Source: Duganella margarita (GTDB taxonomy: Bacteria; Pseudomonadota; Gammaproteobacteria; Burkholderiales; Burkholderiaceae_D). From it: DNA of 38,021 nucleotides. Below are positions 24,423 through 32,185 of this stretch, in pieces. Under the pieces are notes generated by a model. That model worked only from the letters and a program-made list of their open reading frames with translations, was not told the DNA's origin and searched no databases. The translations under genes were made by a program, and so were the position numbers. How positions within the stretch are numbered: position 1 is the first letter of the stretch; every line of letters begins with the position of its first letter. The stretch is from the NCBI RefSeq assembly GCF_009857535.1, contig NZ_WWCS01000030.1, positions 1 through 38,021 on the forward strand. Direction: 5' to 3'.

Positions 24423-24773
24423 TTAATAAGCTGACTTCGGCGCCGGTTTCTTGGCGTCGTCAGGTAACAGGGTCAGCACCTGCTTGCTGCGACCGCTTTG
24501 CAGCACCACAGAATTCTTGTTGACCTGGACCAGCGTGGCGCCATTGAACTTCTCGCCCTTGCGGACGGTCTGGCCGTCGATCACCGCCACCTGCCGGCCA
24601 TGCGATCCGGTCAGCACCGATTGCAACTGCGGGCCGCTGACCACCGGCGCCATATCCGCGCCGGCTGGCAACAGGCGCGACTCCGGCGGCGGCTGGGTCG
24701 GATCGGCCAGCGTTTGCGCGCCGGCGGCGGCGCTCAGCACCAGAGAGGCGCACAGAATCGGCAGGCGGTTCAT
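24423..24773 (-). CDS. mshK: MshK, periplasmic MSHA biogenesis protein
   Basis: A 116-residue exported protein. A signal peptide (about residues 1-22) is followed by L-A-D-P-T-Q-P-P, a segment typical of MshK and of similar small proteins in type II secretion operons, then a compact beta-rich domain (SVLTGSHGRQVAVIDGQTVRKGEKF) that resembles the homology region of GspC-like proteins. The start at 24773 overlaps the mshJ stop by four bases (ATGA). Identity rests mainly on gene position between mshJ and mshL and on this motif. It may link the inner-membrane complex to the secretin. Confidence 0.82.
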   Translation of the reverse strand: MNRLPILCASLVLSAAAGAQTLADPTQPPPESRLLPAGADMAPVVSGPQLQSVLTGSHGRQVAVIDGQTVRKGEKFNGATLVQVNKNSVVLQSGRSKQVLTLLPDDAKKPAPKSAY

Positions 24774-25489
24774 AGTTTCATCCATTTCTGATCCAGGCTC
24801 AGCGTGTATAGCGTCAGCGTCAGGCGCGAGTTCGGGTATTGTTGGGCGTCCAGGTTGGCCTTGCCCCAGAACAGCTGGACCGGCAACGACTCCAGCGCCG
24901 CCATATAGTTGACCATGTCCAGATAACTTCCCTGCACGACGATTTCCACGCCATGGCGGTACAGTAGCTCACGCGGCTTGGCCGGCGCCGGCTGGCCGGC
25001 TGGCGTTGGTGCAGGCGCCGCTGCCGCTGCGGCGGCAGGCTTGGCCGCCTCGTTCAGGCCGGTCACCGGCAAGGTCTTCAGCGAAATCAGTTTCAACCGG
25101 CCGTTGCCGCGCAATAGATGTTCCAGCAGGGGCGCGATCTTGTCCGGCGCGACCAGGCCTTTTTGCACCGCCATCAGGCTGGTGCTGGTGGCGTCGATGT
25201 CGCGCCGCACCGCAGCCAGCTGCTCACGCGTGGCGGCGTCGGGATCGACCTTGAAACCCTGCGCCTTGAGCACGATTTCCTGATCAATGCCGGTAATCTG
25301 GTTTTGCTGCTGTTTGATCTGCAATTGCAGCGCGCTTTGCTTCTTGAGCAGCGGCTCGGCCGACACTGTGTAGATCAGAAAAAGAATGCCGGCCACCACC
25401 GCCGCAAACACCATCACGCGTTCGCGCAGCGTCATCGCGTCCAGCCTGGTGCTCAACTTAATCCATTGTTGCAACAGCTGCTGTTTCAT
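24770..25489 (-). CDS. mshJ: MshJ, PilO-like inner-membrane protein
   Basis: A 239-residue bitopic protein: short cytoplasmic N-terminus, one transmembrane segment at about residues 25-45, a coiled-coil stretch rich in Gln and Leu (about 48-70 and 95-110), an Ala/Pro-rich linker (about 150-172), and a C-terminal ferredoxin-like domain containing V-E-I-V-V-Q-G-S-Y-L-D-M-V-N-Y-M-A-A-L-E. This layout matches PilO and GspM. It overlaps its upstream neighbour by four bases and mshK by four. It should form the inner-membrane alignment complex with the PilN-like protein and MshI. Confidence 0.88.
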   Translation of the reverse strand: MKQQLLQQWIKLSTRLDAMTLRERVMVFAAVVAGILFLIYTVSAEPLLKKQSALQLQIKQQQNQITGIDQEIVLKAQGFKVDPDAATREQLAAVRRDIDATSTSLMAVQKGLVAPDKIAPLLEHLLRGNGRLKLISLKTLPVTGLNEAAKPAAAAAAAPAPTPAGQPAPAKPRELLYRHGVEIVVQGSYLDMVNYMAALESLPVQLFWGKANLDAQQYPNSRLTLTLYTLSLDQKWMKL

Positions 25490-26145
25490 TTGGCAGCCTC
25501 CTGCACGGCGGTTGATTGCAAGCTGAACTCCACAAACGGCAACGTCGCCGGCGCCGCCGCCCCCGGCGTGGCCGCAGGTGCTGGCGCCGCTGGCGCATCC
25601 GGCCGGCCGATATCCAGGCTGGCAAAGCTCTTGCCATGCATGACCCGCTCTGCGGTCAGGCGGGCGATATAGTTGGGAATCAACGTCGCCTGCATGGCCC
25701 GGCCCTGCACGCCGATCTCATTACCGGCGCCGCCGATGGTCACGCCGGTCAGCCACAGGCCGCTGACGTTCTGGCGCGAGAACGCGCGGAAGTATTCGGC
25801 ATAGCCATTGGTATTGCCCAGCGCGCCGCCTTGCAGTACCGACGACACATCATGCAGCGCCTTCAACTCGGCCTGCGCATCGGCCAGCTCGGCCGCCAGC
25901 CGTGGATCGTTGGCGCGCGGCGCAAATTGCACATTGGCCTTGACCAGGCGCTGCTCGCGCAAGGCCAGCCTGGCCTTGCCCTCATCCGCTTCGCGCTGCA
26001 AGTCCGACACCCGCTGTGCCGCATACCAGTTCAGCAGCAGCGCGCCGGCGACGATGATGCCCAGCGCCTCGGCCATCGGCAAGGCGGTGAAAATCTTCTT
26101 CTGCTTGAGGAAGATCGGGTTGAACAGATTGATCTGCTGGCTCAC
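25486..26145 (-). CDS. PilN-like MSHA biogenesis protein
   Basis: A 219-residue bitopic protein that begins with M-S-Q-Q-I-N-L-F-N-P, the short cytoplasmic segment by which PilN proteins bind PilM-like actin-fold proteins. One transmembrane segment lies at about residues 25-42, followed by a coiled coil (about 45-100) and a small periplasmic domain, then an Ala/Pro-rich stretch near the C-terminus. It overlaps mshI and mshJ by four bases each (ATGA). By position it corresponds to the second mshI gene of Vibrio loci. Confidence 0.87.
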   Translation of the reverse strand: MSQQINLFNPIFLKQKKIFTALPMAEALGIIVAGALLLNWYAAQRVSDLQREADEGKARLALREQRLVKANVQFAPRANDPRLAAELADAQAELKALHDVSSVLQGGALGNTNGYAEYFRAFSRQNVSGLWLTGVTIGGAGNEIGVQGRAMQATLIPNYIARLTAERVMHGKSFASLDIGRPDAPAAPAPAATPGAAAPATLPFVEFSLQSTAVQEAAK

Positions 26146-27086
26146 AGCCGCACCTCCTCATGCCGCAGGGCCGCGCCCAGGGGCAGGAAGAACCGCCGCT
26201 GCTGCGCGACGTCCAACAATTCCGGCGCCTTGCTGAGGTCGAATACATCGCCCAAGTCCATCGCCTCCACCGGCATGTACAGATTACCGGTCAAATGCTC
26301 GTGCAAGCCCTCGGCGCCGGTCGGCGCCAGCAGCAGCTTGAGCACGTTCACAAACGAAAACTGGCGGTCGAAGTGATCCAGCGACCGCTGCAACTCCAGC
26401 GTGATCTTGTCGAAGTGGATTTGCTGGCGCATCGAATCCTGCTCCAGCAGATGCTCCAGCGTCACATCGATGCGGCGCGACAGGTACAGCTCGCCCTTGT
26501 AGGTAATCGTCAGCAGGCCGCCGTCGGCGTCGAACGACAGCATGGCCAGGCCGCGGTTTTCGGTTTCCAGCAGCGCCGAGATATTCCGTTGCGCCATCTC
26601 GGGGATATCGATCACCGTCAGGTCCAGCTTGGCTTCGCTGAACAAGGCCTGGCGCGCCTGGATCACCGTGTTGCGCGCGGCGATGGCAAACATCGAATGC
26701 CCGCGCGAGGCGGCGGCGCTATCGACCGGGATATCCAGCACATCGATGGTGGCGTCGTCGACATGGAAATCGAGCATATCCTTCAAGCGCCAGCGCACGG
26801 CGGTTTTCAGTTCATCCTGCGGCACGTTGGGGGCGTCGACCGTCAGCATCTGATACTCGCCACCGCTGAGCATGGTGCCGCAACGGTAGCTGCCGGCCTT
26901 CTGATCCTTGTTAAGCCGCTCCAGCGCTTCGAGCGAAAAACTGCTGTCGGCCGGATAGAACGCCGCCACCTCGACAACCGCCTTGGCGTCGCGCACGCGC
27001 TGCACGCGGCCCGCACAGACACCGTCCCTCAAGAAAGTGACAGTCAGCCAGCCATCGGTTTTTTTCGCTCTTTTAAAGAAACCCAT
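26142..27086 (-). CDS. mshI: MshI, PilM-like cytoplasmic protein of the MSHA complex
   Basis: A 314-residue cytoplasmic protein without signal peptide or membrane segment. It begins with a short basic tail (MGFFKRAKK) followed by an actin-like fold of the PilM/MshI type; W-R-L-K-D-M-L-D-F near residue 93 and L-S-F-D-A-D-G-G-L-L-T-I-T-Y near residue 185 fit MshI. In known type IV pilus systems PilM binds the N-terminus of PilN, whose equivalent is encoded next. It is the first gene of the I-J-K-L-M-N block, with a 115-base upstream gap that holds a probable promoter. Confidence 0.85.
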   Translation of the reverse strand: MGFFKRAKKTDGWLTVTFLRDGVCAGRVQRVRDAKAVVEVAAFYPADSSFSLEALERLNKDQKAGSYRCGTMLSGGEYQMLTVDAPNVPQDELKTAVRWRLKDMLDFHVDDATIDVLDIPVDSAAASRGHSMFAIAARNTVIQARQALFSEAKLDLTVIDIPEMAQRNISALLETENRGLAMLSFDADGGLLTITYKGELYLSRRIDVTLEHLLEQDSMRQQIHFDKITLELQRSLDHFDRQFSFVNVLKLLLAPTGAEGLHEHLTGNLYMPVEAMDLGDVFDLSKAPELLDVAQQRRFFLPLGAALRHEEVRL

Positions 27087-27118
27087 ATCTCAGTCGAGGT
27101 TTACGCGCTAGATGCTTG

Positions 27119-27124
27119 ATTATA
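27119..27124 (-). promoter_or_regulatory. Predicted -10 box ahead of mshI
   Basis: A perfect TATAAT on the minus strand about 33 bases upstream of the mshI start, in the only sizeable gap (27087-27201) inside the MSHA locus. No good -35 is seen at normal spacing. It suggests that mshI-N is transcribed separately from mshE-P, in addition to any read-through. No clear terminator follows mshP. Confidence 0.5.
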
Positions 27125-27201
27125 TTCAACTTACCAAAAACTTTATGCCCAAAATGGCAACACTTCTGCAAAAACAGCCACATTTCCGCACAGATGCCGC
27201 A

Positions 27202-27696
27202 TTAAAGTTGCGCCCGGATCTCGCGCTGCACATAATCCGGCCCCGGCACGGTGTTCAGGCAGGAACCGTTGACCGGCTGGTTGCAGGAGACCGACCTGAT
27301 CAGGACATGGTATGCGGTCGGGTCGTTCGGGCCGCCACCGGCGATGCCGGCTTGCAGCGCGGGCGTATCGCACCTGATCTCCAGCGTCACCGTGAACGAT
27401 GACAACGTGCTGTCAGGCGGCAGAGCCACGTTAGGCGTGGAACCGCACACCAGCGAAGTCGATGGCTGCGGCGGCGTCAACCCGGATTGGAGGCCGGTGT
27501 ACAGCGCCCACTCGATACCGGCACGCGCGGCCTGATAAGCACGTTGCCCCTGCAAATCCTTGGCCGAGGCATCCTGTTGCGTGGTGGTCAGCGAAATGAT
27601 GGCGACCGCTAACCCAGCTACCACCACCAGCAAGAAAATCGCCGTGACGATGGCAATGCCGGCGGACTTGCGGCGCTGGAATATAGATGGCTTCAT
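27202..27696 (-). CDS. mshP: MshP, PilX/GspK-like minor pilin-type protein
   Basis: A 164-residue protein with an arginine-rich leader ending in A-G, then one hydrophobic segment (IAIVTAIFLLVVVAGLAVA) at about residues 13-35 and a periplasmic part with an A-Y-Q-A-A-R-A-G-I-E-W-A segment. That segment is common to PilX/GspK-type proteins and MshP. The residue at position +5 after the presumed cleavage site is Thr in place of the usual Glu, a known feature of the GspK group. Four cysteines in the second half may pair. It overlaps mshO by four bases and is the last gene of the mshE-P block. Confidence 0.83.
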   Translation of the reverse strand: MKPSIFQRRKSAGIAIVTAIFLLVVVAGLAVAIISLTTTQQDASAKDLQGQRAYQAARAGIEWALYTGLQSGLTPPQPSTSLVCGSTPNVALPPDSTLSSFTVTLEIRCDTPALQAGIAGGGPNDPTAYHVLIRSVSCNQPVNGSCLNTVPGPDYVQREIRAQL

Positions 27697-28616
27697 GGGG
27701 TGTTATCCACGTGAATTTGCTGGGCTAGCTTGACTGTTTCGAGGTCGTTGGCGGCAGCGCCAGGCTTCACGCGCGCCAGCGCAAGCGCCAAGCCGACCAG
27801 TGCCGTCTGGCGATTAGCAGTGGTCGCCGTGGTGAAATTACACCCCAACACATTGTCGGCCATCAGCGTCATTTGGACCTGGAGCGGTTGCTGCTGGACG
27901 ACTGTAGCGGGATCTACCTGATTAGGCTGGAAATCATAGCCGGAATACCGCAGCAACCGCTGCCTGCCAGTGGTCGCATCGTTCACGCAGGCGAACGTGA
28001 CGGGAGAGCCGGCAACGATGAAGCGTTTGTTGGGCAAAGGATCAACGTTACCCGCGAACCGGTTCACACCCAGGGTGACGAAGTTGCCATTGCCATTGCT
28101 ACTCACCGCCGTCACAACGGCGCGATTGTTGGCGTTTTGCGCGTAAGCATCCGCATTGGTAAAGCCGGTACCAAAGTTGCTAATGATGATGTAGTCGTTG
28201 ACGCGAATCGCGTAAGGCGCTTGCGGCATCGGGCCCACCACCTCGAACTGGGTAGCAGACGGATCGGTGAAACTGAGCGGTGGATGCGGGTTCTGTGCCG
28301 TGGACGGAGCCCCATCCTCCACTGCAAGATAGCGCCCACCTGCCTTACTGGGAATGAATTCCAGGAAGGTCGAAGTGCCGATGGAGGTCAGACGTATGCT
28401 GTTGGGCACGGCGCCGTGGATCTCGCGCGTCATGCGCCGCAAGGCGATTTCAGCCATATCAGTCAGTTCGGCGCGGCCGGCGGTCTCCACATAGCTTTGC
28501 ACCGGCTTACGGATGAACACCACCATGATGCCGGCCACGATGCCGGTCAAGACCATGACGACAATCGCCTCCACCAGCGTAAAGCCGCGCGCGCGTCTGG
28601 CGGCCACGAATTTCAT
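27693..28616 (-). CDS. mshO: MshO, prepilin-like minor pilin
   Basis: A 307-residue protein with a class III prepilin leader (MKFVAARRARG) and the mature start F-T-L-V-E-A-I-V-V-M with Glu at +5, then a hydrophobic helix. The following YVETAGRAELTDMAEIALRRM and REIHGAVPNSIR segments resemble GspJ/PilW-type minor pilins. Length fits MshO, the longest of the MSHA pilin-like proteins in this set. It overlaps mshD and mshP by four bases on either side. Confidence 0.88.
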   Translation of the reverse strand: MKFVAARRARGFTLVEAIVVMVLTGIVAGIMVVFIRKPVQSYVETAGRAELTDMAEIALRRMTREIHGAVPNSIRLTSIGTSTFLEFIPSKAGGRYLAVEDGAPSTAQNPHPPLSFTDPSATQFEVVGPMPQAPYAIRVNDYIIISNFGTGFTNADAYAQNANNRAVVTAVSSNGNGNFVTLGVNRFAGNVDPLPNKRFIVAGSPVTFACVNDATTGRQRLLRYSGYDFQPNQVDPATVVQQQPLQVQMTLMADNVLGCNFTTATTANRQTALVGLALALARVKPGAAANDLETVKLAQQIHVDNTP

Positions 28617-29251
28617 CTGGCCTCCGGTGCGTAGCGGGTGCGGTAGCCTTCCAGCGTGACCGACTGGCCCGGCCCATAGGTGGTAGTAATGGTAATCCGC
28701 ATCACCGTCATATTCTGGAGGGTGGAGTTCAGGTTGCCCAGCGTGGTCACCGGATTGAGCGCCAGCGTGGTGGTGATACCGCTCAGTGTGGCGCCCACGG
28801 TGCCAGCGCCCAGCGGATTTCCGGCCACATCCGTATCCACCAGATTGCCGGACGAGTCAGCGACAGCAAATGCGCGCACGGCGTCGCCCACTACGTATTG
28901 ATTACTCAGGACGTAGTCGTTGATGTTGTCATAGGGGCGGCTGTTGGTGGGCTCTGGGCCGAAGTGCTGAGCGTTCTCCTCGAGGTTGGCGTCGGCGCAT
29001 TGCCCAGGCACGGTTGCAGTCGCCGCATTGGCGTCCTGCGGATCGCAGACCGTAAACGGGGCCTGCTGCACTTCTTCCATATATGCCTCTGCAATCAGCA
29101 AAGCCTGCTTGCGGCGCAGTGGGTCGGTACTGTTCCGGTTCGCCAGGTTCATCACCTGCACGAGGGCGGCGGCGGCAATGCCGACGATGACGATGAACAT
29201 CACCAGTTCGATAATCGTCAGGCCTCGCTGGCGACGCGCGTTAGCGGACAT
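28613..29251 (-). CDS. mshD: MshD, prepilin-like minor pilin
   Basis: A 212-residue prepilin-like protein. From the ATG at 29251 the leader is M-S-A-N-A-R-R-Q-R-G, cleaved before L-T-I-I-E-L-V-M-F with Glu at +5. An alternative ATG at 29260 adds three residues; both overlap the mshC stop, by 11 and 20 bases. The hydrophobic helix is followed by A-L-L-I-A-E-A-Y-M-E-E-V-Q, typical of GspI/PilV-type minor pilins and MshD. Two cysteines lie in the middle part. It overlaps mshO by four bases. Confidence 0.87.
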   Translation of the reverse strand: MSANARRQRGLTIIELVMFIVIVGIAAAALVQVMNLANRNSTDPLRRKQALLIAEAYMEEVQQAPFTVCDPQDANAATATVPGQCADANLEENAQHFGPEPTNSRPYDNINDYVLSNQYVVGDAVRAFAVADSSGNLVDTDVAGNPLGAGTVGATLSGITTTLALNPVTTLGNLNSTLQNMTVMRITITTTYGPGQSVTLEGYRTRYAPEAR

Positions 29252-29852
29252 TTTGCACATACCCCGTTTCTGGCCAGATCGCCAGGATGGCCGTATTGCC
29301 GCCACTGGCGAAGGTCAGCGTCATGGCAGGCACGTTGATAACCGCCGCGCCTGGAAGTGTCGCAGTCATCGCAGTACCATCTTTGTTGAAAGGACGCCCC
29401 ATCGCATCGAACGAGAAGAAGCCGCCCGCAGCCAGTTCCGGGCGTACGGCCTCGGCGGTGATAACGACATTCGCGGGGCGGCCGACGCACATCCATTGTG
29501 CGGCGTAAGCGTTTCCCTGCAGGCAATTGAGTTTGGTGGCGGGGCTTCCATTGTTGCCGCCCGGAGCGACAATGATGTCGTTGGCGTTACAGGCGGCGTT
29601 GGAGCAGACAGCAAAGCTGTTGCCGTCCGAGCGCACGAAAATCGCACGGTTCTGCACGACGGCCAGTTTCTGTGCGTAGCGGATGAGGCTTCGGACCTGA
29701 TCGGCATAGGCCCGGTTCTCGAAAGCAGTGTTATCGAAGAACCGGGAGGCGCCGATAGCGCCAAGAATGCCGATCACCACAATGACCGTGACCAGCTCCA
29801 CAATCGTGAAGCCGCCCGCCCGTCGGCGGCTGCCCACGCCGCCGGAGTGCAT
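29241..29852 (-). CDS. mshC: MshC, prepilin-like minor pilin
   Basis: A 203-residue prepilin-like protein with leader M-H-S-G-G-V-G-S-R-R-R-A-G-G, cleaved before F-T-I-V-E-L-V-T-V with Glu at +5. The helix continues into V-R-S-L-I-R-Y-A-Q-K-L-A-V-V-Q-N-R, a GspH/FimT-like segment shared by MshC. Four cysteines (two close together around residues 83-87, two around 110-122) may form disulfides. Its ATG overlaps the mshA stop by one base (TAATG). Confidence 0.87.
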   Translation of the reverse strand: MHSGGVGSRRRAGGFTIVELVTVIVVIGILGAIGASRFFDNTAFENRAYADQVRSLIRYAQKLAVVQNRAIFVRSDGNSFAVCSNAACNANDIIVAPGGNNGSPATKLNCLQGNAYAAQWMCVGRPANVVITAEAVRPELAAGGFFSFDAMGRPFNKDGTAMTATLPGAAVINVPAMTLTFASGGNTAILAIWPETGYVQNVR

Positions 29853-30385
29853 TAGTTGCAGTTGTTGGTGCTGGTCACCGTCACAGTAGGCGGCGTGACG
29901 ACGTTATTCGCCGATGTTGCGGCTGTGTACATCACGTAGCATGTCAGGCCGACCGTGCTGTTCGCAACGCCATTTGGCTGAATTACCAAGGTGCCTGCAG
30001 GCGCGCCGGGACGGTTGTTGGTCGCCGCAGCATTGGCCGCCGAGCCGACAGTGATAGCGTAGTCCGGCGCGGAAATGCCAGCGGCGGTCGCCGTAAACCC
30101 ATCTGCCGCAGGGTAACCATTGGCATTGGTAATCGTAACGCCTTCGTTGACGAACGGACCAGCTGGATTCATCAGGAACTGACCGTGCATCATCGATGAT
30201 GTGGTGTTCAGTGCCCCGCGCGCCGCATTCAGGGAGGCGATACGGGCGTCACCGCCCAGATTGGCAAACTTCGGCAACGCGGTCGCCGCCAGAATGCCCA
30301 GGATCACGATCACCACGATCAGTTCGATCAGCGTGAAACCGCCTTGGGCGCGTTGACGGGATGCGATGCTAGCTTGCTTGTTCAT
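29852..30385 (-). CDS. mshA: MshA, major MSHA-type pilin
   Basis: A 177-residue type IV pilin, the probable main subunit of the fibre. The start at 30385 has GGAGA at good spacing; a TTG four codons earlier is rejected. The leader M-N-K-Q-A-S-I-A-S-R-Q-R-A-Q-G-G is cleaved before F-T-L-I-E-L-I-V-V-I-V-I-L-G-I-L, and the mature helix ends A-L-P-K-F. The globular part is rich in Ala, Thr and Asn, and a C-terminal pair of cysteines (about residues 151 and 176) could close the D-region loop. A 40-base gap upstream, larger than elsewhere in the block, may hold separate control of this abundant protein. Confidence 0.92.
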   Translation of the reverse strand: MNKQASIASRQRAQGGFTLIELIVVIVILGILAATALPKFANLGGDARIASLNAARGALNTTSSMMHGQFLMNPAGPFVNEGVTITNANGYPAADGFTATAAGISAPDYAITVGSAANAAATNNRPGAPAGTLVIQPNGVANSTVGLTCYVMYTAATSANNVVTPPTVTVTSTNNCN

Positions 30386-30425
30386 TACTTTCTCCAAATC
30401 GTCCGAAAAATTTGCGCGGATTGCG

Positions 30426-30959
30426 CTAGTCCTTCACTTGCTCAAAGGCCACACCTACGGTTTCAGGTGCGCCTGACGGCTTGGCGGGGCTATGGGGCAA
30501 GCGAAGCAATTTTACCTTGAATTTCAAACGTTTCGTTTGAGCATCTCTAAAAGAATTTCCAAAATTTAACAAATAAATCAGACTTTTATCAGTACGGTCG
30601 AAGCACCAATTGCCGGCGCCGACCTCCTGGTTGCTGGGGCTGAACAACTCGCCCGCGTAATTGGGCGGCTTAGCTTTTAGCAAATCGAACGGATTTTCTT
30701 CGGTTAAGAAGGTTAAATCGGCGCTGCGCCCAGGCAATTTTGCTTGCGCCGCCTTAATTTCTAAGGCGGTGCGGACGTTGGCCACCGTCATCTGCACAGC
30801 GGTCTGTTCGGCTTCGCCCTGGTAATACCAAAGCCGTTGCAACAGCAAGCCCATCAAAATGCCGATCACAATCACGGCGACCGCGAATTCCAATAAACTC
30901 GTACCCCGTTGTTTTGCAGTCACAAATATTGTTGAGAAAGCCACTATTTTCACGATCAA
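30426..30959 (-). CDS. Pilin-like protein at the mshF/mshB position
   Basis: A protein of up to 177 residues between mshG and mshA, where Vibrio loci carry mshF and mshB. It has a prepilin-type site: K-Q-R-G, then T-S-L-L-E-F-A-V-A-V-I-V-I-G with Glu at +5, followed by a hydrophobic helix and a polar C-terminal domain with a single cysteine. The start is uncertain. TTG at 30959 overlaps the mshG stop (TTGA) and gives a long leader; GTG codons at 30953, 30944 or 30923 are alternatives, the last giving a short classical leader. None has a clear ribosome-binding site. The gene is visibly more AT-rich than its neighbours. Confidence 0.75.
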   Translation of the reverse strand: MIVKIVAFSTIFVTAKQRGTSLLEFAVAVIVIGILMGLLLQRLWYYQGEAEQTAVQMTVANVRTALEIKAAQAKLPGRSADLTFLTEENPFDLLKAKPPNYAGELFSPSNQEVGAGNWCFDRTDKSLIYLLNFGNSFRDAQTKRLKFKVKLLRLPHSPAKPSGAPETVGVAFEQVKD

Positions 30960-32182
30960 TGATGCAAGGCCGCTTTGCCCAGGTCCCAGATCGGCAGGAA
31001 GATGCCCAGCGCCAGCACCAAAACCATGATGCCCAAGAACACAATCAGGATCGGCTCGATCTGCGACGACAAGGTCTTCAACTCGTAATCGACCTCGCGC
31101 TCATACATCTGCGCGATCTCGTCCATCAGCTCGTCGAGGGAACCGCTCTCCTCGCCCACCGCGATCATTTGCAGCACGATCGGCGTGAACACATTGGTGG
31201 CGGTGGCGGTGCGCAAGATGCTTTCGCCGCGCTCGACGCCATCGCGCATCTGCTCCACGCGGGCGGTCAGGTAGGCGTTGTCGACCGTCTGCGCTACCAC
31301 TGACAGCGCCTGCACGATCGGCACGCCGCTGCGGCTGGACAGCGAAAAGCTGCGCGCAAACCGCGCCAGCGTCGCCTTGAGGATGATTTTCCCGGCCACC
31401 GGGACTTTCAGTTTGAACTTGTCCCACTGATACAACCCCTTGGCGGTGCCGACCCACATGCGAAAGCCCCACACCGCCGCCACCAGCGCCACGGCCAGCA
31501 CCGGCCAGTAGCGCACGGTGAAATTCGAGGTGGCAATCAAGATCCGCGTCATCAGCGGCAGCTCGGCGTTAAACTTGGAAAACACGCCGACAAACGCCGG
31601 AATCACGAAGATGTTGACCACCACCATCGCCGCCACCATGGCGAACACCACAAAACTCGGGTAGCGCAGCGCGGTCTTGACGCGCTCGCGCATGTCGCGG
31701 TCGAACTCCAGGTGGTCGAACAAGCGCAGGAACACTTCCTCCAGCCGCCCGGTCATCTCCCCTACCCGCACCATCGACAGGTAAAACGGCGTGAACACGG
31801 CCGGATGGCGGCGCATGGCGGCCGACAGTTCGCGGCCGGAATCGAGCGACTCGCGCAAATCCTTGATCACCTTGCCGAACGATTTGCTGACCGCCGATTC
31901 CTGCAAGCCGGCCAGCCCGCGCATGATGGGCACGCCGGACTTGAGCAGCGTGTACATCTGGCGGCTGAACAATTGCACGTCCATCGACGTGACCTTTTTT
32001 TCCAGTAGCTTGGACCACCAGCTGTCGCCATCGGCCACCTTTTTACTGGTGACGCTGATCTCGACCGGCGTCACGCCGGTATTAAACAGCTGGTCGGCGA
32101 CGGCGCCGCTATCGGCCGCTTCCAGCACGCCCTGCATCAGCTCGCCGCGCGAGTTGCGGCCCTTGTAGGCAAAGAAAGGCAC
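30956..32182 (-). CDS. mshG: MshG, GspF/PilC-type inner-membrane platform protein
   Basis: A 408-residue polytopic platform protein that couples the MshE ATPase to pilin insertion. It opens with M-P-F-F-A-Y-K-G-R-N, typical of the group, and has two GspF domains, each with a soluble helical part (residues about 70-190 and 270-390) and membrane helices near 170-190, 215-240 and 378-400. The repeated motif is seen as F-Y-L-S-M-V-R-V-G-E-M-T-G-R-L and I-V-L-Q-M-I-A-V-G-E-E-S-G-S-L. The start is GTG at 32182 with GAGGA overlapping the end of mshE, 3 bases after the mshE stop. Confidence 0.92.
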   Translation of the reverse strand: MPFFAYKGRNSRGELMQGVLEAADSGAVADQLFNTGVTPVEISVTSKKVADGDSWWSKLLEKKVTSMDVQLFSRQMYTLLKSGVPIMRGLAGLQESAVSKSFGKVIKDLRESLDSGRELSAAMRRHPAVFTPFYLSMVRVGEMTGRLEEVFLRLFDHLEFDRDMRERVKTALRYPSFVVFAMVAAMVVVNIFVIPAFVGVFSKFNAELPLMTRILIATSNFTVRYWPVLAVALVAAVWGFRMWVGTAKGLYQWDKFKLKVPVAGKIILKATLARFARSFSLSSRSGVPIVQALSVVAQTVDNAYLTARVEQMRDGVERGESILRTATATNVFTPIVLQMIAVGEESGSLDELMDEIAQMYEREVDYELKTLSSQIEPILIVFLGIMVLVLALGIFLPIWDLGKAALHH

Positions 32183-32185
32183 GGC

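Noticed and set aside
30386..30425. Possible terminator or promoter between the pilin-like gene and mshA (GCGCAA direct repeats followed by T5)
   Set aside because: The stem would have only four base pairs and no -10/-35 pair could be defined; noted as a gap without a confident signal.
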